Origin: Tilletiopsis washingtonensis
Taxonomy: Eukaryota > Basidiomycota > Exobasidiomycetes > Entylomatales
Direction: 5' to 3'
NCBI RefSeq assembly: GCF_003144115.1
Contig: NW_020312021.1
Coordinates: forward strand, 125,348 to 189,347
DNA length: 64,000 nucleotides
Shown here in pieces: positions 42,107-51,714 of the stretch. The notes under the pieces were generated by a model. That model was not told the DNA's origin. It saw only the letters and a program-made list of their open reading frames with translations, and ran no database searches. Numbering within the stretch: position 1 is the stretch's first letter; each line of letters opens with the position of its first letter. A program made the position numbers and the translations under genes.

Positions 42107-43702
42107 ATGGCCAACTGCGGCACGCCCGTCGCCGTGTCGACGCTGTACGCGACCAGCACCGACTTCTTCACCTCGACATCCACGCAGCTCGTCACCGCCG
42201 AGGCCAGCGGCACCGGCGCCGGCAGCGTCAGCACCAGCACCGTCCTCGTCACGGGCTCGTCGACGCGCGTCGTGCCGACGTCGACCGTCTTCTCCACGCC
42301 GCCGTGCACCACTGCGGCGCCTCAGACTTCCGCGGCGGCCAACCCCACCTCCGCCGCGCCGACGTCGACCCGCGCTCCGGCTGCGTCGAGTGAGAGGCCC
42401 ACCACCTCCACTCTCGTCGCAACAAGCCTGAGCACGAGCAACGGCAATGTCGTCCAGGTGACGGTCACGCAGGTCGTCGTCGGCGCCGGACCCTCGTCGA
42501 CCGTCGTCTCGTCGAACAACGGCAGCACGGGGCAGACCGTCGGCAACTCCTCGAGCGGCGGCGGCTCTTCGCGCGTCGGGCCCATCGTGGGCGGCGTAGT
42601 GGGCGGCGTCGTGGCGCTGCTGCTGGCGGCACTCCTGGCACGCTGGTTCATTCTGCGCAAGCGCCGGGCGCGCGACTCGGAGAAGCTCGATGCCTTCTTT
42701 GGCGATGTGAACGTCTCGCGCGGACACTCGCTCGATGGCTCTGCTAATGGCGGTGCGGGCGGTGGCCTCGGCGAGAGCAAGCTCTCGGGCGATGGCGTCG
42801 CGCAGGCGCGCCCGCCGCAGCCGTGGGGCTCTCCCTCTGCGGCTCCGGCGATGAGCGAGGCGGGCTACGGAGCAGCAGGATGGGGCGCACACGATGCGGC
42901 ACAGCGCGCGTCGGGCTACTACGGTCCGTCTACGCAGATGCACTCTGCTGCTCCCGGCATGTACCCCGAGCAATCCGGGTACGGCAACGTCGCGCGCAAC
43001 CCGAGCGGCAGCAGTGCGCACGCCAACCACGTCGCGCAACAGGCGTACGGCGTCGCAGCTGGCGCCCTGGCAGCAGCCGGCGCCGGCGGTGCAGCCGATG
43101 CATACGCACACAACTCGGCGCCCAACACGATGGGTCGCAATGCGGGCAAGCACAACTCCGGCGGTCGACCAGTCTCTGGTGGCGGCCTCGGCGGCGGACG
43201 CACTTACAGCCAGAGCAGCGGTGGTGAGCGCTCCCACCCTGGCTCGCCGCAGTTCGCACCGCATCGCGCCATTTCACCGCCGCCACGACAGCCCAGCAAC
43301 TCGCCGCCTCCGCAGCCCGGCATGTTCCCGCCCTCGCGCTACGGGCATCTCGATGTCGGCGTAGCACCTGCCGCCGGCGGTTCTCCGTCCTCTCAGAGCC
43401 CCGGCATTTCTCGCGAGGCATCTCTCTCTGCCATGCCCGCGGCCGCTGCCTCAGCCTCCGCTACGCCCCCCACTCGTTCAGTGTCGGGCGATGCCTCGCG
43501 CGACTCGGTGCAGGCTTATCAAGCCTCGATGGCAAGACAAGCGTCAGAAGCTCTTGTGGCCTCCAAGTCGCCGCCGCGACGAACGACGAGGACCGCAGAT
43601 GACGATGGAGACGTGGCGGCGGAGCGTGAGGCCGCCGCAAAGCTCTGGGGCGCCCATCGCGGACTGCACGTCGCCAATGGCGCCGACGTCCAGACGCCCT
43701 GA
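42107..43702 (+). CDS. Single-pass Ser/Thr-rich membrane protein (Mid2/Skg6-like layout)
   Basis: A 531-aa intronless protein. Residues 1-155 are Ser/Thr/Val-rich, as in heavily O-mannosylated ectodomains (for example SVSTSTVLVTGSSTRVVPTS). One transmembrane helix follows at about residues 160-183 (VGPIVGGVVGGVVALLLAAL) and is closed by the positive stop-transfer ILRKRRARDSEKLDAFFGD. The remainder is a long Gly/Ser/Pro/Tyr-rich cytosolic tail. This layout matches fungal cell-wall sensors and SKG6/AXL2-type proteins, so a role in wall sensing or polarity is plausible but not shown. The oddity is the absence of a signal peptide at MANCGTPVAVSTLY; either it inserts by the internal helix or an upstream coding exon is missing. 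Confidence 0.75.
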   Translation: MANCGTPVAVSTLYATSTDFFTSTSTQLVTAEASGTGAGSVSTSTVLVTGSSTRVVPTSTVFSTPPCTTAAPQTSAAANPTSAAPTSTRAPAASSERPTTSTLVATSLSTSNGNVVQVTVTQVVVGAGPSSTVVSSNNGSTGQTVGNSSSGGGSSRVGPIVGGVVGGVVALLLAALLARWFILRKRRARDSEKLDAFFGDVNVSRGHSLDGSANGGAGGGLGESKLSGDGVAQARPPQPWGSPSAAPAMSEAGYGAAGWGAHDAAQRASGYYGPSTQMHSAAPGMYPEQSGYGNVARNPSGSSAHANHVAQQAYGVAAGALAAAGAGGAADAYAHNSAPNTMGRNAGKHNSGGRPVSGGGLGGGRTYSQSSGGERSHPGSPQFAPHRAISPPPRQPSNSPPPQPGMFPPSRYGHLDVGVAPAAGGSPSSQSPGISREASLSAMPAAAASASATPPTRSVSGDASRDSVQAYQASMARQASEALVASKSPPRRTTRTADDDGDVAAEREAAAKLWGAHRGLHVANGADVQTP

Positions 43703-44517
43703 AGCATCCCGCGCCGTCTGCTCCTCCCGATCTTGACCGTGTCGCTCCGCTCTCGCACGCGCGCATTCGAGGCTGCATTGCAATCATGCGCCTCTGCGCT
43801 CTCCCTCTCCACGACCGATCGATCCGTCTCCTGTCGACTCCGCTTTATCGTCTCCACATGCTGTACAATTACAATCGCTGCGAAGGCCGTTCGCCTCGCC
43901 CTTGCCTCTCTGTCCATCCCATCGCCATACGATCTTATCACACGTCGCGCCGCTCCTCCCTCAGCACTCCCTTTTCTCCCTTATCTGCTGTTCTCTTATT
44001 CTCTCTCGCCGTTTCGCCGTATAGAATGCGATGCAGGCACGACGATGCGCAATGAAGCATGATCGACATGTGTTCCCTTGCCGCGTGAACACCGTGCAGT
44101 CACGTTGCTGCGAGAGACAAGGCGCGCGGATGCTGGCAGCCCGGCGGCGAGCGGAGAGCGAAGGGCGACGAGCAAGAGCACTTGTAGCTTGATGCGCACA
44201 CGGCAGTTGCGCCGCCGCAACGAGACTTGTGTGCGGGCCGGTGCGCGCCAGACTGGCGCTGACGCCGCAAGTCGGATTGCCGGGGACGGGATGGCAACGT
44301 CCCAGATGCAAGCGCAAACCGCCGGGTAGCAGAGCTTGGCGCATCGGCGCGGCCGACGAGCAGCTCGTCGAGCAAGCGGCAGCTGGATCAGGCTGCTCGA
44401 GCTGCAAGCCTGGGAACAGAGCAACTCGAGGCTGCGTCCCGAGCTTTCGATGTGCCGATGGCGTGATCACCCGAGCGGGTCTGCAGTGTCGCCACTTCGC
44501 CGGCATGCTCGAGAAGC
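43703..44517. other. Convergent intergenic region
   Basis: An 815-bp gap between facing 3' ends. The stretch around 43,850-44,060 is noticeably more AT-rich than its surroundings (for example TGTACAATTACAATCGC), which fits 3'-UTR and polyadenylation sequence. No gene seen. Confidence 0.5.
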
Positions 44518-44937
44518 CTAGAAGAGGGGCCCCGACGGCGGCGCGTTGCTTTGATCCTTGGCGTCGAGCGCGGCAAGATGGTCGACGAGCTCGTCCATCG
44601 GGCCTCTCGGCTGCTGCGTCGCCTGTTCCGCCGCCCGCTGCTGCTGCTGCTGCTGCTGTGCGCGCGGAGTCGGCACCAGCACGGCGCCCTGGCCCTGCTC
44701 GTCCCATCCGGGCGCCAGGCGATGCAGCTCGGCGCGGCGCGCCGCCTCGCGCCGCTCGCGCTCGGCGACGATGGCGCGCTCGAGGGTGAAGGGATAGACG
44801 AAGTAGTCGGCGAGCGAGGGCGGCAGAGGGTGCAGATCTTGAGGTGCGGCGATGGGCGGCGGGACACGCAACGAGGGGTCCTTGATGAGCGGCACGTGGG
44901 CCGAGGGCCCGTAGAGGATGGGCACGGAGGTGGACAT
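44518..44937 (-). CDS. Unknown small protein with polyglutamine run
   Basis: A 139-aa intronless protein. It begins MSTSVPILYGPSAHVPLIKD, followed by a Pro-rich segment and a well-formed block LPPSLADYFVYPFTLERAIV, which looks conserved in style. A charged helix (AERERREAARRAELHRL), a seven-glutamine run and a second block (PMDELVDHLAALDAKDQSN) follow. There is no signal peptide or membrane helix. I do not know the family. It shares a 236-bp divergent promoter with the aminopeptidase gene. Confidence 0.65.
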   Translation of the reverse strand: MSTSVPILYGPSAHVPLIKDPSLRVPPPIAAPQDLHPLPPSLADYFVYPFTLERAIVAERERREAARRAELHRLAPGWDEQGQGAVLVPTPRAQQQQQQQRAAEQATQQPRGPMDELVDHLAALDAKDQSNAPPSGPLF

Positions 44938-45173
44938 GGCGGCGGTGGTGGTGGAGGGAGGGAGCGATGCGGGGTGCGCAGCTGCGCCCGTGCCCTGGAG
45001 CTGGCGGCGGCGGGGAGTCGCGATCCGGCACGCCGGCCGCGGGGCGCCCGAAGCAGCAGCAGCTGCCACGACGATAGGCCGCGCCCTCAGCTCGCAGCTT
45101 GTCACTCGACCAGCACCTCGCTCGCGTCCATCTGGCAGCGAGAGCCAGCACTTGCGCACCTCATTCTCACTAC

Positions 45174-47689
45174 ATGCGCCTCGGCCCGTCCTTCGGCCGC
45201 ACCTCTCTCGCTCTCCGCTCGCTCCGCCCCTCTCCCACTCGCACGCTCCCGCTGCGTCGCCTCGCACGGCCCACCCTTCTCGCCTCGCCTCCCTCGCCGG
45301 TGCGCTTCGCCAGCATGGCCTCCGTGCCCTGGATCCCGCCGGCGCCCGGCTCCATCCCCGCGCCGCCGCGGCCCGAGTACGCAGACCGGCACACGCAGGG
45401 CAACATTGCCGATGTGCGCTCCACGCACCTGCACCTCGACTGGCGCGTCGACTGGGAGGCAAAGACGCTTGCCGGCAGCGTCGAGCATACCCTGCTCGTG
45501 CTCAAGAACGGCACCGACGCGCTCGTGCTTGACACTAGCTACCTCGACATCCAGCATGTCGACGTCGAGGGGCGCAAGTGCGACGCCTGGAAGCTGGCGG
45601 AGCGCAAGCCTGCGCTGGGCAGCGCACTGACCATTCCCATCGGCAAGCGCAAGGAGGGCGACAAGCTCAAGGTGCTCATTCGCTACAGCACTACTGCCAA
45701 GTGCACTGCGCTGGGCTGGCTGACTGCTGAGTAAGTGTCTTGCGCCGAGGCGCTCAGGGCCAAGCCATCGCGCCTGGGAAGACGCGCCGAGGACAGACTG
45801 GGCAGCAGTCACGGCGATGACGCCTTCATTGACTGACAGAGCACTCCTCGATCCAGGCAGACGGAGGGCAAGAAGATGCCGTTCCTCTACTCGCAGTGCC
45901 AGGCGATCCACGCACGCTCCATCGTGCCCGTGCAGGACTCGCCCTCTCACAAGCTCACCTACACGTCGCGCGTGCAGTCTTCGATTCCCATCCTCATGTC
46001 TGCGCTCGCCGCCGGTCGCATCGAGGCGACCGAGACGCACCCCGGCGACGCCGTCTCGGGCGAGCTCGAGTCGGGAGAGAAGGTGTATGAGTTCAAGCAG
46101 CCCATCGGCATCCCGAGCTACCTGATCGCCATCGTCGGCGGTGACCTCGTCTTCTCCGACTTGGGCCCTCGCGTCGGTGTCTGGGCCGAGCCGCCGATGG
46201 CCAAGCGTGCGGAATGGGAGTTCAAGACCAACGCCCATCGCTACCTCACTGCTGCCGAGGAGACGATCAGCCCCTACTCATGGAGCCGCTTCGACTCCGT
46301 CGTCCTGCCGCCGAGCTTCCCCTACGGCGGCATGGAGAATGCGAACCTCACGACGCTCACGCCGAGCTTGATCTGCGGCGATCGTTCGCAGTGCGATGTG
46401 CTGCTGCACGAGCTGTCGCATAGCTGGTCGGGCAACTTGACGTCGTGCGCGACGTGGAGCGAGTGAGTCACAGCCGCACTGGAGCGCTGCCCAGCTGCCT
46501 CCGTCTCATGTTCCGCTCCACAGCTTCTGGCTCAACGAGGGCATCAACGTCTGGATCGAGCGTCTGCTCCTCTCCATCGTGCACGGCCCCGAGGCAGGTC
46601 CGGCGCATCGCGGCCTGAGCTACATCATGGGCTCCAAGGCCCTCGCCGATGCCTTTGATCAGTTCAAGAACAACACGCGCTTCCGCCGCCTCGTTCCCGT
46701 CTATCACGCAGGCGAGGATCCGGACGATGCATTCTCCAGCATTCCGTACGAGGCTGGCTCAAACCTGATTCTGCATCTTGAAGATCTCGTTGGTGGCCTT
46801 GACCTCTTCCTTCCGTGAGTTTCTCGCGCCGTGTTTGATGCGAAGACGCAGGGCCGCTGACGGCAGCGCGCGACCACGCAGCTTCATTCGCTCGTGGTTC
46901 AAGACCTTCTACGACCGTTCCGTGACGACGCAGGAGTTCAAGCAGCATCTGAGCGACTACTACGCGAGCAACGAGGAGATCAGCAAGAAGATCAAGGCGA
47001 TCGACTGGGATGCTTGGCTGCATAATGAGAGCGGCAAGCTGCCGGTCAAGATGGAGTACGACGACACGCTCGCTGTGCAGGCGTTCGCACTGGCGGAGCG
47101 GTGGGAGAAGGTCAAGGGCAATGACACGGAGGGCTTTGGCAAGAAGGACATCGAGGTGAGCCCGTGCGCGCGAGAGCCTGTGCGCGCTGTGGCTGACGCT
47201 CTCGCCGCACTAGGGCTGGACGAGCGACCAGAAGGTCGGTGAGTACACATCAGCGCCCACAGCTAGCTTCATGCGCTCAGACATCGCCATCAGTCTTCCT
47301 GGAGCGGCTGCACCTCGGCCCGCACATCAGCGCAGAAGTCGCCTCGGCGCTCGACAAGCACTACGGCTTCAGCTCCGAGACGAACGGCGAGATCCTGCTG
47401 GCGTTCTTCCTTGTGGCGCTCGAGGACAAGAAGACGCAGTACGCAGAGAAGTGTGCGGCCTGGGTGCCGACGGTCGGCCGCATGAAGTATGCGCGCCCGC
47501 TGTACCGCTCGCTCTTCCTCATCAAGCCGGAGCTTGCGCGCGAGACGTTCGTCGCCAACCGCACCTTCTACCACCCCATCGCCGCCGCGCTGATCGAGAA
47601 GGTGAGTTCGCTACCCACATCCCTCCTTGCTCGTGCCGTGTCCTCAACGCGCCGTCTCCACTGCGCAGGATCTCGGACTCTCTGCTTAG
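45174..47689 (+). CDS. Leukotriene-A4-hydrolase-type aminopeptidase (M1 family)
   Basis: Zinc aminopeptidase related to yeast Lap2 and human LTA4H. Exons 45174-45730, 45857-46462, 46524-46814, 46882-47155, 47214-47238 (25 nt), 47294-47601, 47669-47689 give 693 aa. The substrate signature is PYGGMENANLTTLTP. The zinc site HELSH is at residues 370-374, with the third ligand Glu at 393 in FWLNEG, matching HEXXH-X18-E. The C-terminal helical domain ends LIEK-DLGLSA. The first 47 residues are Arg/Ser/Pro/Leu-rich without acids, like a mitochondrial presequence, and an internal in-frame ATG at 45,315 (MASVPWIPP) would give a normal cytosolic enzyme, so dual targeting is likely. The final intron has a second acceptor that joins this frame to the next gene (see findings). 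Confidence 0.93.
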
Positions 47690-47755
47690 ACACCCTCTCC
47701 TCCATCCTCCTGTCTCTCTCTATTATCACTTGTTCAGGACCTCGGCCTCAGCTCA
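47602..47755 (+). other. Alternative-acceptor region linking aminopeptidase and tRNA isopentenyltransferase
   Basis: From the donor at 47,602 two acceptors are usable: CTGCGCAG ending 47,668 (67-nt intron) and CTTGTTCAG ending 47,737 (136-nt intron). The first yields Asp-Leu-Gly-Leu-Ser-Ala-stop; the second yields Asp-Leu-Gly-Leu-Ser-Ser and continues in frame into ATG 47,756. Only 66 bp separate the first stop codon from that ATG, leaving little room for a separate promoter. Actual use of both sites needs transcript data. Confidence 0.65.
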
Positions 47756-49563
47756 ATGTCAACTGTAAAGCCATCGCGGCACGTCGTGACCATCATCGGC
47801 TCAACGGGCACGGGCAAGTCGCAGCTGGCCGTCGAGGTGGCGCAGGCTCTGCAGGCGCGAGACGGTCGCTTCGGCGCGTACGACGGCGCAGAGGCCGTCT
47901 CGGCTGACAGCATGCAGATGTATCGCGGCCTCGACGTCATCACGAACAAGGCGACGCGCGAGGAGATGCAGGGCGTCAAGCATCACCTCATGGACTTTCT
48001 CGAGCCCGGCGAGCAGTACACTGTGGGCGAGTTCGTGCGCGAGGCAGGCGCGCTGGTGAGCGGCGCTTCGGCTTCCGTCGGCAGACTCCAGAATGCTGAC
48101 GTGCGCCTGGCGACAGATCGAGTCGTGTCATGACGAGCGCAAGGTGCCAATCGTGGTTGGCGGCACCACGTACTACGTTCAGCATCTGCTCTTTCCCGGC
48201 CGGCTGGTCTCGCTGCAGCGCAAAGACGAGCAGCGCTGGAGCGACGACGAGGAAGCTCCGCCGGCGTTGAGCGCCACTGCCGCCGCTGCTCTGCAGCAGC
48301 ACTTGTCTGTCCTCACAGAAGAGCAGCAGCAAGCATGGGCGGCGCTCGCCGCCTCGCGTCCGGGTAAGCTGCCAGAGCACGTCGGCGACGCGGCGCTGTG
48401 GGGCCTCCTCGACACGCTCGATCCCGCCATGGCTCGGCGCTGGCACTGGCGCGACACCCGCAAGGTTGGGCGCAGCCTGCGTGTCCTTCTTGAGACGGGC
48501 CGGCGTCACTCGGAGTGGATCGAGGAGCAGCAGCGACAGGACAGCTCGAGCAGGAGAGCTGAAGCCGTCAAGGACGCCGGCGGCGCCGCGGCTAAGCATC
48601 TTGTGCTGTGGGTATGGTGCGAGCCTGAGACGCTGCAGAGACGCCTGGCTGCCCGAGTCGGAAAGATGGTCGAGGTGAGGTCGGCTGTCTGCCTTGGCAC
48701 AGAGCGGGGCTCACTCTTTGCAACATCAGCGCGGCCTGCTTGCCGAGATCCAAGAGCTGCGGACCAAAGGCGCCGACGTCGACTACACTCGCGGCATCTA
48801 CCAGGCAATCGGTGCGTCCACTCTCTTTCTGCGGCACGCCTCTGCCTTGCGCTGACACATCGGCAGGCTACAAGGAGTTCGCCTCATTCCTGGCGCACTG
48901 CGACGGCGGCAGCACCGACGACGCCGAGGGCAAGCGTCTCTTCGCCCACGCGCTCGAGCGCATGCAGATCGGCACGAGGCAGTACGCCAAGTACCAGACC
49001 AAGTGGATCCGCAACACGCTCGCGCCCGAGGTCGCCGAGGCGGACGAGGTCGACTTCTTCTTGCTCGACGCCACTGGTGAGTGACGTGAGCATGCCGTGC
49101 TCAGTGACGCAGACTCATGCCGTCCATGCAGATCTGTCCAGGTGGAAGGAGAACGTTGGCGGCCCGGCGCTTGACCTAGTCTCGAGTGAGTCGCGTCGCT
49201 GATCAGCAAGCGTTCGTCTTGGCTCACGACGCTCTCGCAGAGTTCCTCAACGACGCGCCTCTGCCCGATGCCCGCAGTCTCAGCGCTGCAGCAGCCTCAC
49301 AGCTCCCGCAAGCACCGCGCTCGCTGGCCGATCCGCTCGGTCGCAACGCCATGGAGGTGTGCACGGTCTGCACCAAGGACGCAGCCACGCCCGTACTTGT
49401 GCGACTGGACGACATGCAGGCGCACATCCAGACGCGCTCGCATCGCCTTGCCTCGCGCTCGACACAAAGAGCGGCACCGGATCCAGAGGTCGTGGCGCGG
49501 AAGCGCGAGGAACGCAGACGGGTGCGCGAGGGCCTGTTGACGGCACAGGCAGAAGAGCAATGA
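47756..49563 (+). CDS. MOD5: tRNA dimethylallyltransferase (isopentenyltransferase)
   Basis: Adds an isopentenyl group to A37 of certain tRNAs in mitochondria and cytosol, using dimethylallyl diphosphate from the FPP pathway. Exons 47756-48055, 48117-48674, 48730-48811, 48867-49076, 49132-49185, 49241-49563 give 508 aa. The P-loop is IIGSTGTGKSQLAVEVA at the N-terminus, followed by SADSMQMYRGLDVITNKAT and HHLMDFLEPGEQYTVGEF. PIVVGGTTYYVQHLLF is the tRNA/DMAPP-binding segment, and GIYQAIGYKEF and TRQYAKYQTKWI are further family landmarks. The C-terminal part has the eukaryote-specific zinc finger CTVCTKDAATPVLVRLDDMQ...H...H. The frame is also open upstream through the aminopeptidase's alternative last exon, so a fused 1201-aa product is possible. 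Confidence 0.93.
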
Positions 49564-49734
49564 CATAGTGAGAGCGTGAGAGCATACATTGAGGGGACTC
49601 GTTGCAGAAGTGCGCCTCGAAGAGCTGCGGACCAGACGGTGTGTAGATAGCAACAGCGAGAGTGCAGGAAAGGACGATTCATGCGAGCGCAAGAGAGCGG
49701 GCAGAAGAGCGACGTGGGGCCGTGCATGTCGCGC

Positions 49735-51306
49735 TCACGAGAAGCGGCTCTCGAGGTTGTCTGCGAAGCGATCTGCAAGCTTGCCGGCGCCAAGGCGAGC
49801 CTCCAGGCCTCTTGCCTTCTTGCTACTGCTGCTGCGCGCCACTTCATCCTCGTCTGCCCATGCCAGGGCACTGCGCATCGCTCCTCTTCCTCGAATGCGA
49901 ATCTGCCCGTTGTTCGTCGGCCGGACGGGCGATGCCGAGCGGGCCCGATCTGAGCGGAACTCCTCCAGCTCCTCGTCTAGCGCATCCAGTCCGCCTCGAG
50001 GTTGCGCCCTGCGCCCGCGCTGTCGTCCACCATCCTCGCGCTTGACGCCCTCGAAGCGATCGTGCCTCCACTGATCTTGAGCGGGCGCCGGCTCGGCCGA
50101 AATGCCCATCTTCTCCTCCTGCTCGCGCTTCACGCGCATCTCATCGAGCTCGCGATCCATATCGTCCATCATGGCACCACCCGCCAGGCCTCTGCCGCGC
50201 GCCTTCTTCTCGCGCACCTCGAGGAGACGTGGCACGACGTCCTTGCCTGCGCCTTTGCCGTGTTGCGCATACCACTTCGAGCTACTGGCTGCCTGGCTGC
50301 GCTTGTTGTCCGCACTGTCTAGCGCAAAGCGTGCAAAGAGTGGTGCACGCAGCGCGCGTAAAGCCACTTGTGCGGGCTCAGCAGCCCGCAGTGCAGCCTC
50401 TTCGGCTTGCATCTCGGCGTAGATGGCCGGTGCATCCTCGGGCAGCTCTTCTTGCGGCGCAGGCGCTCGTGCAGCCGCCAATGCATCGCGCTCGGCAGGC
50501 GTGTAGAGCTTGACGGGCACGGCGCGAGTGCGGCGAGGCGTGAGGAGAGCGAGAACGAACTCGTTTGGGATCTCGTCCTCCACTGGTTCGCTGCGCTCGT
50601 GCTGCTGCTGTACCCGTGCTGCGGCTTCGACGAGGCGCGCCTCCGGAATCGGGTAGGCCGGCGTGTACCAGGGCCGCGAGACGAGTTGCAGAGCGGAGAG
50701 CGCGGCAATCGCATTGGCGAAAACGACGACGCAGGACGAGTCATTGACCCACTCGAGACCGAGCGGTGCGGCGCCCCACTGCGTGATGAGCGCAAAGAGC
50801 CTGCTCGTGGAGAGCTGCGTGATCGGCGGGCCGGAGAGGTGCAGCGCGGAGAGACGCACATCCAGCCCACCGCCGATGGGGATAGGCACTTCCGGCGGCG
50901 TGAGGTCTGGTGCGAAAGCCGTCAGCCAAGACACGTACGGCGCTACCGATCAAAGCCGCCGACTGGCTCCGCGACAGTGCCGAGAGCTGCGAGCAGGGCC
51001 TACCCAGGCCCGTTCGCAGCCGTCTCACTGCAGCTCTGCTCGTGCACCTCACTCACCCTGCTTCTCCTCCTCTTCCTCCTCGCGCTCCACCTCGAGCTCC
51101 AGATGGGCAGTAGCTTCGCGCTGCGGCAGGGCATAGTACGAGGCGCCACGACGCTCAGCCTCCTGGCGGCGCTGCGCCTGCAGGCTGGCCTCTGCGGCGC
51201 TGCGCGGGCTCAGCGGCACCTCGGGCTCTTGCTCTGCGTCCTCGACAATGTCACCAACGACGAGCTGGTGCGAAGGCTCCTCGGAGGCGCCGTAGTCGAG
51301 CTCCAT
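49735..51306 (-). CDS. NCBP3-like (DUF2414) RNA-binding protein
   Basis: Exons 51057-51306 and 49735-50942 encode 485 aa. It starts MELDYGASEEPSHQLVVGDI, followed by an acidic Glu-rich run. Early in exon 2 is the DUF2414/NCBP3 RRM-like domain: DVRLSALHLSGPPITQLST, then LEWVNDSSCVVVFANAIAAL. This resembles human NCBP3, a cap-associated mRNA-export factor. The C-terminal half is charged and Arg/Gly-rich (KKARGRGLAGG, GQIRIRGRGAMRSALAWADE), ending RFADNLESRF-Ser. A nuclear mRNA-handling role follows from the family; direct cap binding is not assured. It is convergent with the tRNA isopentenyltransferase (171 bp between stops). Confidence 0.78.
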
Positions 51307-51714
51307 GGTGGCGTGTGTGTGCGGTAGGAGGTGGATGTGGTTGCTGGTGAGAGGACGAGGCCGTGTGGAGAAGTGTTGGCGGCGGGAAGTGGAGACGCGT
51401 GCCACTTTTGGCGGCATGACCACGGCGCTGCGCCACGCCGGACGCGGCGGCGCGCCTCCTGCCGAGCTCGCGTGCTGCGGCGCCTCTTGCTCCTCACAAC
51501 CACCTCCTTCTCAGCGCAGCACATCAGGCACGCGATGATCATCTCAGACCCGCTCGTCGGCGCACACGCTGAATCAGGGCCGCGCTCACGCCGCATCGAG
51601 AATGGTCATGGCATCGTTACAAGCGGCGAGCGTGCCCTGCGCAAGAGCGAGATGGCGTGTAGTACGTGACCTGTCTGCGTCCCATCTCTCAGAGTCTCGT
51701 CATGGTGTGGTACA
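51307..51714. other. Intergenic: promoter of NCBP3-like gene and 3' side of ZIP gene
   Basis: A 408-bp gap between two minus-strand genes. No distinct element recognised. Confidence 0.5.

Noticed and set aside
41537-43264. A 575-codon minus-strand frame opposite the Ser/Thr-rich membrane protein
   Set aside because: Arg/Ala-rich, no motif, and crosses the start of a well-formed plus-strand gene.
47602-47907. Read-through of the aminopeptidase into the unspliced last intron, ending at 47,907
   Set aside because: The intron has a clear donor and two clear acceptors, each restoring a conserved C-terminus; the unspliced frame is unlike protein.
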